In this document: positions 9,596-22,200 of the stretch, piece by piece
Layout: the number at the start of each line of letters is the position of its first letter
Position numbering within the stretch: the stretch's first letter is position 1
Source: Helopsaltes ochotensis
Taxonomy: Eukaryota; Chordata; Aves; Passeriformes; Locustellidae
DNA length: 64,000 nt
Direction: 5' to 3'
Assembly: GCA_013400155.1 (NCBI GenBank)
Contig: VXBM01000194.1
Coordinates: 995,603-1,059,602, forward strand
Position numbers and translations under genes: made by a program
Notes under the pieces: generated by a model
The model's database searches: none
What the model saw: the letters and a program-made list of their open reading frames with translations, nothing else
What the model was told of the DNA's origin: nothing

Positions 9596-12500
9596 GGAAA
9601 ACCCACATGGAAAGTCTGTGTAAATCAAGACTGAATACATTGAGGCCAGGTGTTTTATGACCCTCAACATGTGTCCAGCTAGCTATGGGATGATGTTATG
9701 CTTCCAGGAAGTCCTCCTGGAAGACAAAATTCTCCTAGATTGGCTGCTCTATTGCCATCTGGGAAGTGAAATTTTGACCCCAGTAAAAGCACCATCAGAA
9801 CTCTCATCCAATATGATTTAGATCTTCCTTGGGGCAATTTTGGCTCCAGCTGTGTGAAAGTGCTTCTGGCTGAAGCAATCCTTGAGTTGTTTGAGCATAT
9901 CCCTGGAGGGAGGCAGGTGGCTTTGTGAGAGAGTTGGTCAAACACTCATTCTGAAAGAGGAACGACTACTACAGAGCAGCATAGAATGGGAAAAAGAAAG
10001 CTCATCACCCAGAGCACAAATCAGAATTCAAAAATACTCTTTTTTTTTCTGGCTTCTTCTCTTTTTTTTATGTATAATGGTTTCTTTTTTCTTTTGTTCT
10101 TTTGAAGAGCTGGTTTTACTCACTTCAGCTGGAACAGTCTCTCAGCAGAGCTTTGTAATGGAAATGAGAAGAAACGTTATCTGGTTCTTAAAATCTGCCA
10201 TAAAATACATGGAGAGAGGTTTTTCATATGTATGTAAACTGAGAATCAGTTTTGAGAGTTGTACTTTTCCACTTCAGAGCCCAAGGTCTGCTCCTTGATG
10301 CCTGCTTTGAAAAGCAGGGGGTTTATCTCTCTAGTAGTCAATTATCTGAGGTTGTAATGAGCAGGCTTTCTTGCAGCCTTGAAAAGCAGTTTCCTGGTAT
10401 CTAGATTCTTAACTGCTTCACTCTTTGCCTTTCTGTTATGCAGAGCATTGCTTTGTTGCATAGAAAGCCAGCCTAGCTCTAGCAAATTTAATATGAAGAG
10501 ATCTGGTATGTATACTTACCTTTGGTGATCTCTGATGCTCTGCTCTGTCCTCTTCACCTCACCACTGTGTCATTTGTTTAAAATGGCACAGAAGTTAGAA
10601 AAGGAAATTAAAAGCAACCTCAAAAAGCTCTGTTTCACTCATTGTCGTATTTAATACAAAATAAGCCCCTTTGGTACACAGTGGCTTGACAAATACTGTT
10701 TGTGAATATCCATAATGCAATGTATGATAACTATGAATGAGAGGATTTGAACTATACAAATGTCATGCTTGGTCATTTTGACCTATTATTTACAGTCAAT
10801 TACACATTCTCTCTGCTGTGGCTTAGTAATGTTAGACCAAGAATAATTTTACCATTTTACAGGGGAAAAAGAAAGATTTTCTCTGATGTATGAACACATA
10901 CTCATTAGTATAGACTGTGCATTTCCCAGGACGAACATCCATGTGGTACAGTGGTAGGAAATGTCACAACACTTCAGATTGATGGAAGATACATAAGGAA
11001 TCTCTCAGCTAAATAAAGGATAATATTTCCCTTATAGTAAATGGAGTGTTCCAGCCAGTACTGATACATCTTTCCATCGATGAAGACAAATTCTTCTCAG
11101 TGCCAAAACTCTGTGGAAAGTCTTGAAGTACAAAGAGTCACTTCTAAATGGCATGCACTTTGCAGTAAGTTTGCAGAAAGAACATCCCTCCCCTAACATC
11201 AAAAAATAATTCAAAGGAAGAAAAAATTTAGCATACTGCAACCCCAAGGACTGCAGATACAAAAGGGGCATAAACACGTTGAAACACTATATTAAAAAAG
11301 TATGTGTTCTATAAGGGTTTATTTCTTAACTTTCCAAGTATATAGAAAATAAGACCATTTTGAATGAATGTAGGCTCTTTGATCTAAATACTCCAATTAC
11401 TGCAAAATTAAATCTTTGGAATATTTGCACATATATGTTTGCCTTATATGGATAATAAATGTACTAAATACAGTATTTCCACAGTGCCATATGTAGAAAG
11501 TTCCCTATATATTTGAAAACCAAATCCTTATTTACTTGCAATGAATTGTTCTGACACATTCCATTCTTGGTGAGACTTAGTTTCTTCTCACATCTCAAGG
11601 TAAAAATGGTGATTGTTACAAGCTCTAATAATAGCCAGGAGGCTGAAATCACAAGACAGAAATCAGCATTTTTAGGAGAAGTTTCTGAGCTCTGGGTTTT
11701 CTGATATGACTAAGATATTTCAGAATAATTTATGATTTATATTCTTTGAGTGGTGTTCTTTAAAGTATAGTAAAAATTTTAGGTCGTCTTTCTGTCAAAA
11801 TTACACCCAAATCAAAATGAAGGACTACATAAAAATGTAATTATTCTTCATAAATTGTAGAGATTATGCTATGCAAGTCTTCTTTCATCTGGTTTTTAAC
11901 TTCCTTGGAAATTAAACCAATAAAATATCTACTGTTTGATGTGTCTGCTGGTTATGGTTGCATTCCTGACCTTCGAGCTCATGAGGTGCTCAGTTCTGCT
12001 TGGAGGCACTGCTGGGCACATGGATGAGTATGTGGCTCGGGACTGAAGGCATGTCTCATCGCTGATGGTTTTCTCAGGTGAGCTGTTCCCTCTGCCTGTG
12101 TCACCACATGCCAGTCAGCTGTACACTCAGGCCCTGCACAAAATGAGCTCATAATCACTGGTTTTCTTTAAAATATGTGCAGTCAGTCCTGTTGAATCCA
12201 TCTCTGTTATCCAGAGGTTGGAGCTTTCACCAAGGGTGAGATGGTGAGAGAAGAGATGGTTTATTTCCCTTTCCTTTGCCTGGAGGGATCCAACACTGTT
12301 TTCCTCACTGTCTAGTCAGTAGGGGAGACTAACAGGAGTTGGTATGTGTAGGAATCTCGGGGTAGGCTTGTTTCTCCTTTCTCATGAGGTTTATATGGAA
12401 ATGATCTATGACTCACAGGGCCAGCAAGAGACAGACATGAGCACAGTGAGGTAGTATCCACACGTGACTTCGAGCTACTTGTTCATGCATTTTTCGATTC

Positions 12501-14352
12501 CCTTCACGGTGGGAGGGGAAGAAGAGCAGGACTCTGTAACTCAACAGGTAGGTCACTCCCATGGAAGTGAAATGTGGGTACATCCCTATCTCTCCATTAT
12601 ATAGTTGTCATGAGGAAACTGCTTGGGAAAAACATGGGCATAGTCCCCAGAGAGGGGAGGAGATGGCAGAGTGTTCCTTTCCACTGGGCACTTTGAGACA
12701 GTGGGTTTGCAGAGGCAGCCCTGTCTCCTTCCTCTGGCCACCATTGTTTAAGTAAAAGGTGGAACTTCATCAAGAGTAGAGAAGAACCTCCCAAGTGTGT
12801 TTTGGAATAGGCCATTAGAGGAAATAGGAGTTTGAGTCATCAAAAGATGAAATTAAAATGTACCTACGTTTCTGACTTCTTGATAGGTGTGCCAGTGGCA
12901 AGGCCAGGGTGAACAGGAAAAAATGTGGGAGAGAAACAAAAGTGACATTTCCTCTTGTCAGAGTTTAAGAGAAAGTTGTGATGCACATGCTTTCATCACC
13001 AAGTTTGTGATTTTTTTTTCCCAGAAAATAAAGGACATAGGTATGCTCAGACCGGTAAATCACATTCTCAGAACACGGAGTAAGTCACTGACAGAGAGGT
13101 GCCTCTTAAGCAGGGCGTCATTTAAGAGGCTTCTCTTCCCTTCTTTTCATGCCAACCAGTTTGCTCTGCTGGTCACTCGGTGAGGTGGTGGTTGTGGGTC
13201 CTTTCCACTGGGAAAGAAAATAAGCAGTTTTCCTGCATGAGGAATGAAGGACTCAGGACTATGGACAGGGAGAGATGTTGGGGAAGTTTGAGATGGGGCA
13301 TCTTTGAGCATCGCTGCCATGGGCAGAGTACATCAGAAACCTCCCTAATAATCCTGGAAATATGTGTTACAGAAAAAGTTAGTAACTTTTCTGCCAGTGC
13401 TGGGAAGTCTTCCTGTAAGGGTGATACTCAAGAACTGTTCTGCTGGGGAACAGATCATTGCAAAGGCAAGATGGGGAAAGGGGACAAACAAAAAAGCATG
13501 TTGTAGCATTTGCCGCTCAGAATTGCTGAGGGGTTTCTTATATACCCACCAAGATAAAATGTGAGAAATCGGGGAATTTGATTTAGTACAGCAGTTTCAT
13601 GGCAAATTTGAAAGGACACTGATGTCAAATGTAAAGCCCCTTCCCTTGTGTGGCTCGTACATAGCCTATAACTAGGTGCATTTCTGTGTTAAACCAAATT
13701 TCTTCTGTGAGCCAATCTATTCCAAACTTGCAACTAAAATTTCTCAACACACTTCAAATCTGGAACTCAATATCATCTTCTCCTAGATAACCAGTATATT
13801 CCATATCTGAGCCCCTCTCATGTTTTTTGCTGGCTTTCAGAGGTAAGTGTCCCTCCCATCTGGGTTAAAGCACTCTGGCCAGGATTGTTAATGCAGAGAC
13901 GATTCCTCAGTCCAGAAGTGAAATCAGCTTTTGGTTTCTAAAAGGGCTGTTTTCCATGCGGCTGTGTTTTAAAAGCCAGCAGTGATCTAATATCAAGTCT
14001 GTTGTTTCCTGGTACTTATGGTAGATGAATCAGATAAAGCTGTTGAAAAGTTTGTGAGTTATTATTTCCAGAAGCTACAGAAAACTAGTAGACTAGAAGG
14101 CCCTGTAATGCTGAACCCATTCTACAAATGGAGAAGAGCCTTTGCAGTATCCATCATTCATGGATGTAATTCCCGTGAGTCATGTATTAAATATTTATAA
14201 TTTCACTGGTTTATCCAAATGCTTTCAATTGTTTCTTATCCTTGGAGCCTTTGCATTTTCTGTCAAAGTTTCTCCCAGCAAACCCATTAAGACTGAAATA
14301 AAAATATTCATTTCTTGGGTCAAATTTTTGTTTTCACTCTGCTTTAAGGAAT
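9596..14352. other. Intergenic sequence, no gene recognised
   Basis: AT-rich non-coding DNA just downstream of MOCOS. It holds a 9-bp-arm hairpin at 9701-9723 and a T-rich stretch at about 10040-10105. Open frames of 138 codons (9882-10298, +) and 108 codons (13180-13506, +) look like chance frames with no domain I know. No RNA gene or CR1 copy is seen. Confidence 0.6.
9701..9723. repeat. Perfect hairpin with a STAT-like half, 9-bp arms
   Basis: The arms CTTCCAGGA and TCCTGGAAG are exact reverse complements around the 5-nt loop AGTCC. The left arm plus the first loop base reads TTCCAGGAA (9702-9710), which fits the TTCNNNGAA pattern bound by STAT and BCL6 proteins. The fold lies about 130 nt past the proposed MOCOS poly(A) site. 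Function is unknown. Confidence 0.5.
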
Positions 14353-14607
14353 AAGAGGAAGCAGTCTCAAGATGTGCCACTGGATGTTTATGTTGGATAT
14401 TAGTAAAATGTCTTCATGAAAAGGGTTGTCAAGAATTGGAATAGGCTGTCCAGGGAAGTGGCTGAGTCACCGTCTTTGGAGGTCTTTAAAAGACACGCAG
14501 ATGCAGTTCTGAGGGACATGGTTTAGTGGTGGACTTGGCTGTGCTGGGTTAATAGTTGGACTCCATAATCTTAAGGGTGTTTTCCAGACTAAATGGCTCT
14601 ATGATTG
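14353..14607 (+). mobile_element. CR1 LINE, 3'-end fragment
   Basis: Recognisable CR1 landmarks appear in order: TTGGATATTAG, AAAGGGTTGTCAAG, GGAATAGGCTGTCCAGGGAAGTGG, GTCTTTAAAAGACA, GAGGGACATGGTTTAGTGGT and GTTGGACTCCATAATCTTAAG, then a decayed CTCTATGATTG tail. It is 5'-truncated to about 255 bp and moderately diverged, so not a recent insertion. Confidence 0.9.
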
Positions 14608-16952
14608 TAAGAATGTAAGTTTTCTGTGTTTGACTTGCTATCCAAAGCTTGATGTAGTGATTTAATACACTTGAAAAGAAAAGCTTCTTGAGTTCTTCAT
14701 CTGTCAGCCAGAACTTTAAAAAAAACTACAGTGTTCCTCAGAAATATCTGGTCGGTTAGAAAAGAAGACAGAGAGAGAGAGTGAGACGAGCACAGTGGCC
14801 CTGGGACAATGTTGGAATCCTGCTACTGCTAACCTGTGCTGTAGCACAGGAGTTGTATATTGTGGCCAGAGACTTTTAGAACAATTAAAAGCCAACAGTC
14901 ATTGCTAATTTAGCTTACCAGCCTTGGAGGACTTTTCATTAACTAGTTGTGCATGCTTTTTTCTGAGGGCAGGACTTTATAAAATTCTTATACTATTTTA
15001 TGTCTCCTACTGGCGTCATGGAGTCACTTGGTATTCATTCAGTCCTCCTTGCCTTTCCCTTGGCACAGCATGGTAATTTGGAGCTATTTACTAGCAAAGT
15101 GAAGACTATGTTGAGGAAGAGAAAATCTGAAGTTTCATTGAGTGGGTAATCTGAAACAATTGGTTAAATCAGTAAGCAAGAAGAGAGAGCTGTGTGGAGC
15201 AGGGACCTGCATGAAACACTGGAAAAATGTAAGTGGATTCCTACCAGCCCTTTTTGTTAAATGTGAAGACAATACAAAGCATCGATCATGTATTTAAGAA
15301 GCTATATGTGATCTAAATGAGATTGTCAGGTATTGCAATTAGCATATTTACCTGCACACATATTACATTAATATTCTGCTTCAGATGAGAATGTTTGGAT
15401 TGGGAGGGTCATTATAACCTGTATTTCTTCTGATTGCATCTATGATCCCCAAAATATTGATGGGCAAAATATTTGTTTAAATTGTAATTTCCATCTAATA
15501 AGAAGAGTTGAACTTTGAAGACTCCTGAACAGGACACAGCTTTTTCAATTGAGAGACTACAAGTTAGATGAATGGTGATATTACACAACCAGCCATTTGG
15601 AAAAATGGCCATGACACTTGTCAAAGAGAAGAAAATTGGGAGTGATTCAGCACTTAGGGGGAGAAGCACACAGTCGGGCATCACATTACAGCTAGAAAGG
15701 AATGCTTGCTGGAAGAGAAATCCCATAACATATACACACATCTCTCTCAGAAACTACCCAAATTAGGACATTTACTTTAAGTGGATGTTCTTACTTTTCT
15801 GAAGCCTCTGGTGATAAGCTTTATGCCAGAAGGAACAGATAGAGATTGAGAGGAAAAGTAGTATCAGATGGACAGTACCAGAACACAGCAAAATAATGGA
15901 TCTTTTATAATGAAAATGGCATACTTTGACTTTTTACAGCTTTCTTGGTAGGAAAAAATTAACTTTAAAAATAGTATGAAAATAAGTGTAAAAGTGAATA
16001 ATGGAACTAAATAAAACCGTCTAAGCCTTCTAGAATGCATTAATAAAAGTAAAAGCTTTTTTGTTGTTGTTTTGAACATCCAAACCACAATTTATCTTAC
16101 CAGTTCCTATTATTACAGCCCCCTAACTACCAGATCATGGACAGACATCCCTGAAATAGTGATGTTATCAGCTTATTCTTGACAAAGATACTCCTGCTAG
16201 ATGTAGGCATGGAGCTAAAGTTGCTAATCAATGTAGTTATATGACAAAGCAAACCTTAAACTCATACATGAAGGCCTCATGACAAGAGGGCTTTCTCATA
16301 AAGAGGAAACTTCTGACCTGAATACTGCAATGAAAAGCTGAAAAGCTTTCTAGCTATAGCAAGACTTATTGGTTCAGAAACATCATGATTTTTGACCTCT
16401 TGATGCTGGCATTATTGTGACATACACTCAGCCTTTCTTAACCTGGATTTTCCATGGAAGAAATAACTGCAACTGGCAGGAGGAGGATGTCTGAACATGA
16501 ATGGCAGAGGAGCTCAAGCCTCTTAAGAGCCTGTAAGTAGAACAAGACCCTTGGTGCCCTTGCAGCAATAGGAGCTATGAGCCCAGAATCCATCTGGAAA
16601 TGCAGCTACAGATTCATGAATTGAGTTGAGAATGGGGAAATGCTGCCTTAAAAGTGAACTCTTCCCTCCATCTTTCAGCTATTTCTCATTTCTTTGTAAA
16701 AGTAAAGCTGGATGAAAACACCGTGAGATTAGAAAGCTGTGTATTTCAGTATGAATCCTTTTTCATGATAAGCTAGTTGTTTTCTCATTTAATGAGCCAA
16801 AATATCGCCACGCAATAGCAACTTAATAAATTTTTAAGAATTTGTATGATGGGCTATACATGACTCATTGATGTGAAATTTTGTTTTGAGTGCTACTAGC
16901 ATTCATTAATTTCTGGTTAGCCTCTTGGTAATGGAGCTGTCAATGTCAGGGT
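14608..16952. other. Intergenic sequence, no gene recognised
   Basis: AT-rich DNA with only short chance open frames; the longest is 109 codons on the - strand at 15412-15741. I see no repeat family, RNA gene or exon-like segment with convincing splice borders. Confidence 0.6.
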
Positions 16953-17340
16953 AACTGTGTTGGAAGGGACTTCTGAAGGTCATCTGGTTCAAAACACCCC
17001 TTCAAGCTTCAGGGCTAGATCAGGTGTCTCAGGGTTGTATCCAATTGAGTTTTGAGTCTCTCCAACAATGTTTCTGGGCAACCTCTTCCTTTGCTCTTCC
17101 ACCCTCTGATGAAGAAGTCTTTCTTTAAACAAAATTCAACTTCAGGCTGTTGCTTCTTATCCTTTCACTCTGCATCTTTTTGAAGACTGGTCTCTATCCC
17201 TGCTCCATAGGTAATTGTAACCTCTGCCCTTTGCTTTCTCTTCTCTTCTCTAGTCTGAAGAAACCCACTCCCTCAGCATCACCTCATACATCATGAACAA
17301 TCCTCAGAATTTCCTCTCCAGTGAGAAGTATCATGCATGA
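16953..17340 (-). mobile_element. CR1 LINE, diverged fragment
   Basis: Read on the + strand, this shows the reverse complement of a CR1 3' region: GTTGGAAGGGACTTCTGAAGG with TCATCTGGTTC after it, then CTGGGCAACCTCTTCC, AAGAAGTCTTTCTTTAAAC, TTGCTTCTTATCC and GTCTGAAGAAACCCACTCCCTCAGCATC with CCTCATAC. The terminal ATTCTATGA repeats have been lost and many positions differ from the usual sequence, so this is an old copy. Confidence 0.82.
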
Positions 17341-17829
17341 CTTCAAATATCCATGCTGAAGGATTTAAACCAGAGAACTCAAAAAATCGCTGCCTGACCA
17401 CTAGGGCTGGATAGCATTCCGTCATCTGTTATTTTGGTGAATGAGTGAGAAAGGCCACACAGTTTAGGCAGGCATCGTTTCCCTGGCAACTTGGTCAAAA
17501 AAGTTACATTATTATCAGTTTAGAGATTTGGCTGTGATACATCCATTTTTGCTCCTCAGAGAGTGCCTCTGAATTTAGTTTTAAATGAAACTTTACACTG
17601 AGTTCATGGTATAAATCTATTACCATTGACTTACTGCTTGATTCTCCTTTTTGACTTAATCAAGGAAAATTTAGGGGTTTATTTTCAAGGATTGTGTGAG
17701 AGAGAGTGTTTAGCACATTCTTTGCAAGACTGGAATGTGGTTGAAATCTTGGTCTAATTGAAGCAGAGCTAAACTCTTTGCTGAGTGTAAAGATTTAAAA
17801 TTCACAAACTGGGCAGAAACACGAAAAGA
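17341..17829. other. Intergenic sequence between CR1 and an LTR
   Basis: About 490 bp with no gene, RNA or repeat that I recognise. It ends at the TGTAGTGGTTT border of the neighbouring LTR-like element. Confidence 0.5.
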
Positions 17830-18675
17830 TGTAGTGGTTTCATGTTTGCTGAATTTTGTCTGTTATATTTGGTGTAGTGGTCTAAATATTTTCTCACTGT
17901 AGAATAGGATTAGAATAAAGGCAAAACAGGCTCAACTTAAAAATAGTTAGATTTATTAACACACACTAAAAAGAGAACAAAAAAATATTTAAACCTTTCA
18001 AAGGCACCACCCTCCTCCCTACTTACAGTTTACTTTCCTACAAACAATGTAAAGAGACAGAATTCAGAATTTTAAGTCAGTACCACTTATAAAAATACAG
18101 TCTTTCATTCAGTCTTTTAGAGAGAGAAAGTCTCTCCTCGTTATGGTAACTTTCCACAAGAGACACAGTCTGTGGCTTCCAATCCCACAAAAGCAGCCCG
18201 CCCGAGAATCTGCAATTGTGGAACCTCCCAACCAGTAGCCTTTCCTATGGCTGCATATGGGCTGTGGACTCATGCTGGGGTTTCACCTTTTAAAGATGCA
18301 TAGCTCCACAACAAAGGCTTCTTCATCCTCAGAAAAGAAATTTCGTCTTCTTCACTGGTGCCAAAATTTCTTCTCATCTCACTCTGGTTTTAGTTCAATA
18401 TTCATTCAATAAATCAGCTACCTTTTTGCTTGAAAACTATAAAGCATCTCCCTAATTCAAAGTCCATGATTTAAAGGAATATTACAGTCTGTTACCATGA
18501 ATCAAAGGAGATTTTCAGCCTAAAATTAAGGCAACTCGCCATCTCTTCCACTTAAGGAGTCACTCTTCCTTTACCGACTTTGATATCTTCATATTGTCCC
18601 TTTACATATCTCAAATTTGGCCTTTCCTCTCTCTTTGAGAAGGCTTAGAGTTTAAAAAGGTCTCAGTCTGTGTCA
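17830..18675 (-). mobile_element. Endogenous retrovirus LTR, ERVL-like, reverse orientation
   Basis: The + strand starts TGTAGTGGTTTCATG, the reverse of an avian LTR end reading ...AACCACTACA. Read on the - strand, the element has GGAAAGTTACCATAACGAGG, then AGACTTTCTCTCTCT, TATTTTTATAAGTGGTACTG, a poly(A) signal AATAAA (+ 17952-17957) and TTGAGCCTGTTTTGCC close to its end. This is the layout of a class III (ERVL-type) LTR common in passerine genomes; I cannot name the exact family. I see no gag or pol frames beside it, so it is likely a solo LTR or fragment. The right border, near 18675, is uncertain because another GC-rich element abuts it. Confidence 0.72.
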
Positions 18676-19175
18676 GGAATGTCAGGAAAGAGTTAACATT
18701 CCTTGCCTGGGCCTGCAGATGGCCACATGGTCTCAGCAGCTGCAAAAGCTGTGCATCCATGCTGGTGGAGGAATACAGCTGACATCTCCCACGTGTCCAG
18801 GGCCTCTCTCACCTCTCCACCCCTGGGTCTCACAGGGCCAACCCTGTGTTGCCTGGCCCAGTCTGGGCTCAGTGCTGCTTTCTGGGGGAGCCTAGGGGAC
18901 ATTCCCTCGGCCTGGGACTCCCCCCACTCTCCTCTTTCTTGCTGGCAGCCACCAGGCTTGGAGGGGGGAGGGGGGTAGGGGCTCCACTCCGTCAGGGCTG
19001 CAGCCATGGTTGGACCTGGCTGGGCCTGGCCCAGACACCAGGGGCAGCAGAGCCTAAGCCCATGATGTTACCTCATGGCAGGTCATGAGCAAAAGAGTCT
19101 CTTGTATTTAAGCCCTGTTTTCCCAGAGGTGTACACCTGCATCCCATTGGCCAATTTGGGTGTCAGTTTTAAAGA
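18676..19175 (+). mobile_element. GC-rich LTR-like insert, unclassified
   Basis: This is a sharp GC-rich block in AT-rich DNA. It begins with TGTCAGGAATGTCAGG just inside the right border of the reverse LTR and ends near ...GGTGTCA at about 19174. A TATA-like GTATTTAAG lies near 19108 and is followed by CCCTGTTTTCCCAGAGG, as in an LTR promoter. Overlapping frames of 80-104 codons on both strands are a by-product of high GC content. It could be a separate LTR, or the 5' part of the same reverse element. No family name is given. Confidence 0.4.
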
Positions 19176-19200
19176 TCACTAATTGTTTTGGGTTGGTTTT

Positions 19201-19243
19201 TGTGTGTGTGTGTGTGTGTGTGTGTTGTGTTGTTGTTTTTTTT
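19201..19243. repeat. (TG)n microsatellite
   Basis: Twelve perfect TG units (19201-19224) are followed by interrupted TGTTG units and a T run. It lies directly beyond the GC-rich LTR-like block. Length variation between individuals is likely for a repeat of this size. Confidence 0.9.
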
Positions 19244-22200
19244 TACCATCCATGCTAAACCAATAAACTGAGTAAACTCACATTTCCTTTCTGGGTTGGT
19301 GATAATCTTATTTGCTTCCCTCAATATGTTCTAAATGGATCTCCACAACAATCAGAAAGTTGCTGTGCAACAGAGGCAGTTCCATTTCTGCATGCCCAGT
19401 TTTGGACACTTAGCAAATTTGTTTTTTTTCTAGGAGTATGAGCTGAACACTCAATGAAAATTGAGTTGATTGAACAGTGCAACAGTCAAATATCCATGCA
19501 GCCCGAGTACATCTGAAACTTTAGACAAAGATGTACCACTTCTTAATTTTCTAAATGAACCACATCTAAAAGCAGTTAATCAGCTGTTCCACTGCTAGCA
19601 GGCAAGAAGATGTTGACAGCTGCTCACAACTGTATCTTCGTGCTTCTCTCTTTAGCATGTACTGTGCAAAAAGTGTGAATCAGGCAGAATAGGTTAATGA
19701 GATTTTTCAGGCAATCACGGGAACGAAATAAGGCCTGAACTACTGAGCAGCCTCATTTTTCTTTCCCTGGCACCTGGCATGCTTATTTGTCCCAGTGCAA
19801 CACATGGATAAAAACTATAATCACAAGGGAGCAGAGAACCCTCCCTTGAGTATCGTTCTGAAATCCCCATGCTTAGGTGATGAATAAGCTACATGAATTC
19901 CAAGGCGATGTTAAACCAGGATCAGTAGGATGTTTGTATTGTGAAGAAGTTGAGAAGATGTTAGAAACAAAATTCTTTGTCTGCTGAGGTGGCAAAGCTC
20001 AAAATAATTCCCCTTTTTTACTTTGAATTTTTTTTTCTGTTGTATTAGGCTAATGTTGCAAGCATAGCAGTTGAGGCTTGTGAACCTGAAAATGCTTGCA
20101 GCCAAGTCTCTTATTACCAGATAGAGGTCATTAGTAAGTCAGTCAACATTTCTTGCTTTTATGGGCTCTTCTTCCCTTTGATGGGAATAATGATTAAAAA
20201 AAATCCTCATATGCATGTTATCTAGCTGAACTATGGAGGACAAAGTTGGGCTTTTCCAGCAGATCACTTGGAAGATTCCCAAGAATTCGATATTTGCAGT
20301 GATGTGCAATTGATCTCAAGGATGAACATCATCCTGCGGTATTACAGAAGAGGAGCAAAATGGAGGGAGAAGAGTCCTTGAGGGGTTATCAGATGCTGGG
20401 CCAGCACCAAATATAGCAGTGCATCACCTCGCAGGTGACAGAGGGATCAAAAAGGGTCCCCTAACTCCAGCATTCTTCATCCCCAGCCTCCTGCAGCAGA
20501 GGGCAGTGCTGAACGGAGTGCCCAGATGGAGCTGAGACAGGGATAGAGGGGGGTTTCTGGGAGATTACTCAGGACAATTGTGGCATATCAGTACCATCAA
20601 GGCCTGAACCTAGGGGCAATTGCTCTTGAAAACACACAGCTCTTGCTGAGCGACAATCAGGATTGTCCTTCATTTGGCAGTAAGCCAGTAACTATTTTGA
20701 CTAAGGACCGAAGGGGTCAGTCTGCTTCTGCACAAGCCTTAATGCCTCAGTCAGTCAGTTCCTGCTTTTCTCCCTGAGTTTTACCTTCTGCCAGGTAACT
20801 GGTGTGGGCCAAAGACTGAGCTAACAGCTGAACTTGGAGATTCTTGTTGTCCCTGGGTTGACAGCCTCACAGTGCACACAGACTATTACAGACACTTTGT
20901 ACACAGTTCATGTAACTTAATGTGCAAAGGGCAGCTCTTGATGAAAGGGTTTTGTCAGTCTGCTTAACTTGGTCCTATAATCGCCACCATACTACCAGAG
21001 ATCTGAGAGAATTCTGTTACCGTGCACCCTGTCCTTGTAATTTCTCAGATGAAGCCTGTGTATTGCTCATCCTTTATCAGCAGAGCTTTAGCTATTTTTA
21101 AATTTCCAAAGTGGAATACAAAAAGGAAAATTCTTATCAGACAGATGTTTACCACCACTGATTGATGCTCTTGCAAGGGCTAATGTCACCTGAAAGGCAT
21201 CAATTAGCAGTGTTTCTGTTGCTTTCATTACAAAAGTCAGTAAAGCAGGAAATAGTATGAAACTTGAGAGAAAGATAAATGAGTCTCATTAAGAGGAGTG
21301 AGGTATGATTAAACAATAGGGTACAGCAGGGTGGGTGAAATATGAGGCCAGCACTGATTTGGGGACGACTCATCTAATTGTTATCAGTTTCCCAGCCCAA
21401 AGGAGTGGTAATTCAGAAGTTAAACATAGCTACTGAGGTATGTCATTGTAAGGTTAAAAATTTGGTTTGGAGGATTGACCTCACTGATCCCTAAAAGTGA
21501 ACTCAGAAGAATTCTTGAACTGATGAGCTCATAATTAGCCTGAAGGATGACAACTCAGGATCAGTTGTGTCCGCCCCTGGTGTAAGCTGGCAGCATCTGT
21601 CGACGTGACTCTTCTGATACCAATGTGACTGTCAAAAGGCAAAAGCCCAGTGAACACTTTTCTGTTTTTAATTCCTGTAAACCGCAGAACTCCTTTGGAT
21701 TTCAAGAGAAGCAGGACAGGGCTTTTTGCTTAATTATATGAAGTTCTCTCAAATGTAATGGAAATTCATAAGAAGCTCCGTTTATTGTTTTTGCTAGGCC
21801 TGAAGCTGGAAGGACGTATTACTTTCTATGCAGAGAAATGAGAGTGGTACTCATTCTTCTTATAATCTCTTTGAAGCATCTGCACTTGAGGCAGAAGCTA
21901 AGGTCTGAAATTGAGGCAATTTAACAAACAGTGTCACTGACCTTGTGCCCAGTGCTGTATCCAGACAAATAATTGCACCACCACTGGTGCTTTCGTAACA
22001 CACTTTTATGCAAGAGAAAGTAGCTGGGAGTCACTTTGTGTGTTTGGACAGGGTGAGTGGCACAGCAGCCTCAACTGGATTGCACCCAGCCAGGGCAGCT
22101 TCCTTGCACCTCAAGAGGAGGAGACCTGATTCTCCTTGGCCTTGCTGCCCAGATGCATTCATGCCTGCCTACCGTGGTTACCTTCCTTCCGCTCCAATCC

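Noticed and set aside
18693..19007. 104-codon - strand and overlapping + strand frames in GC-rich DNA
   Set aside because: Both strands are open because stop codons are rare at high GC; the block looks LTR-like.
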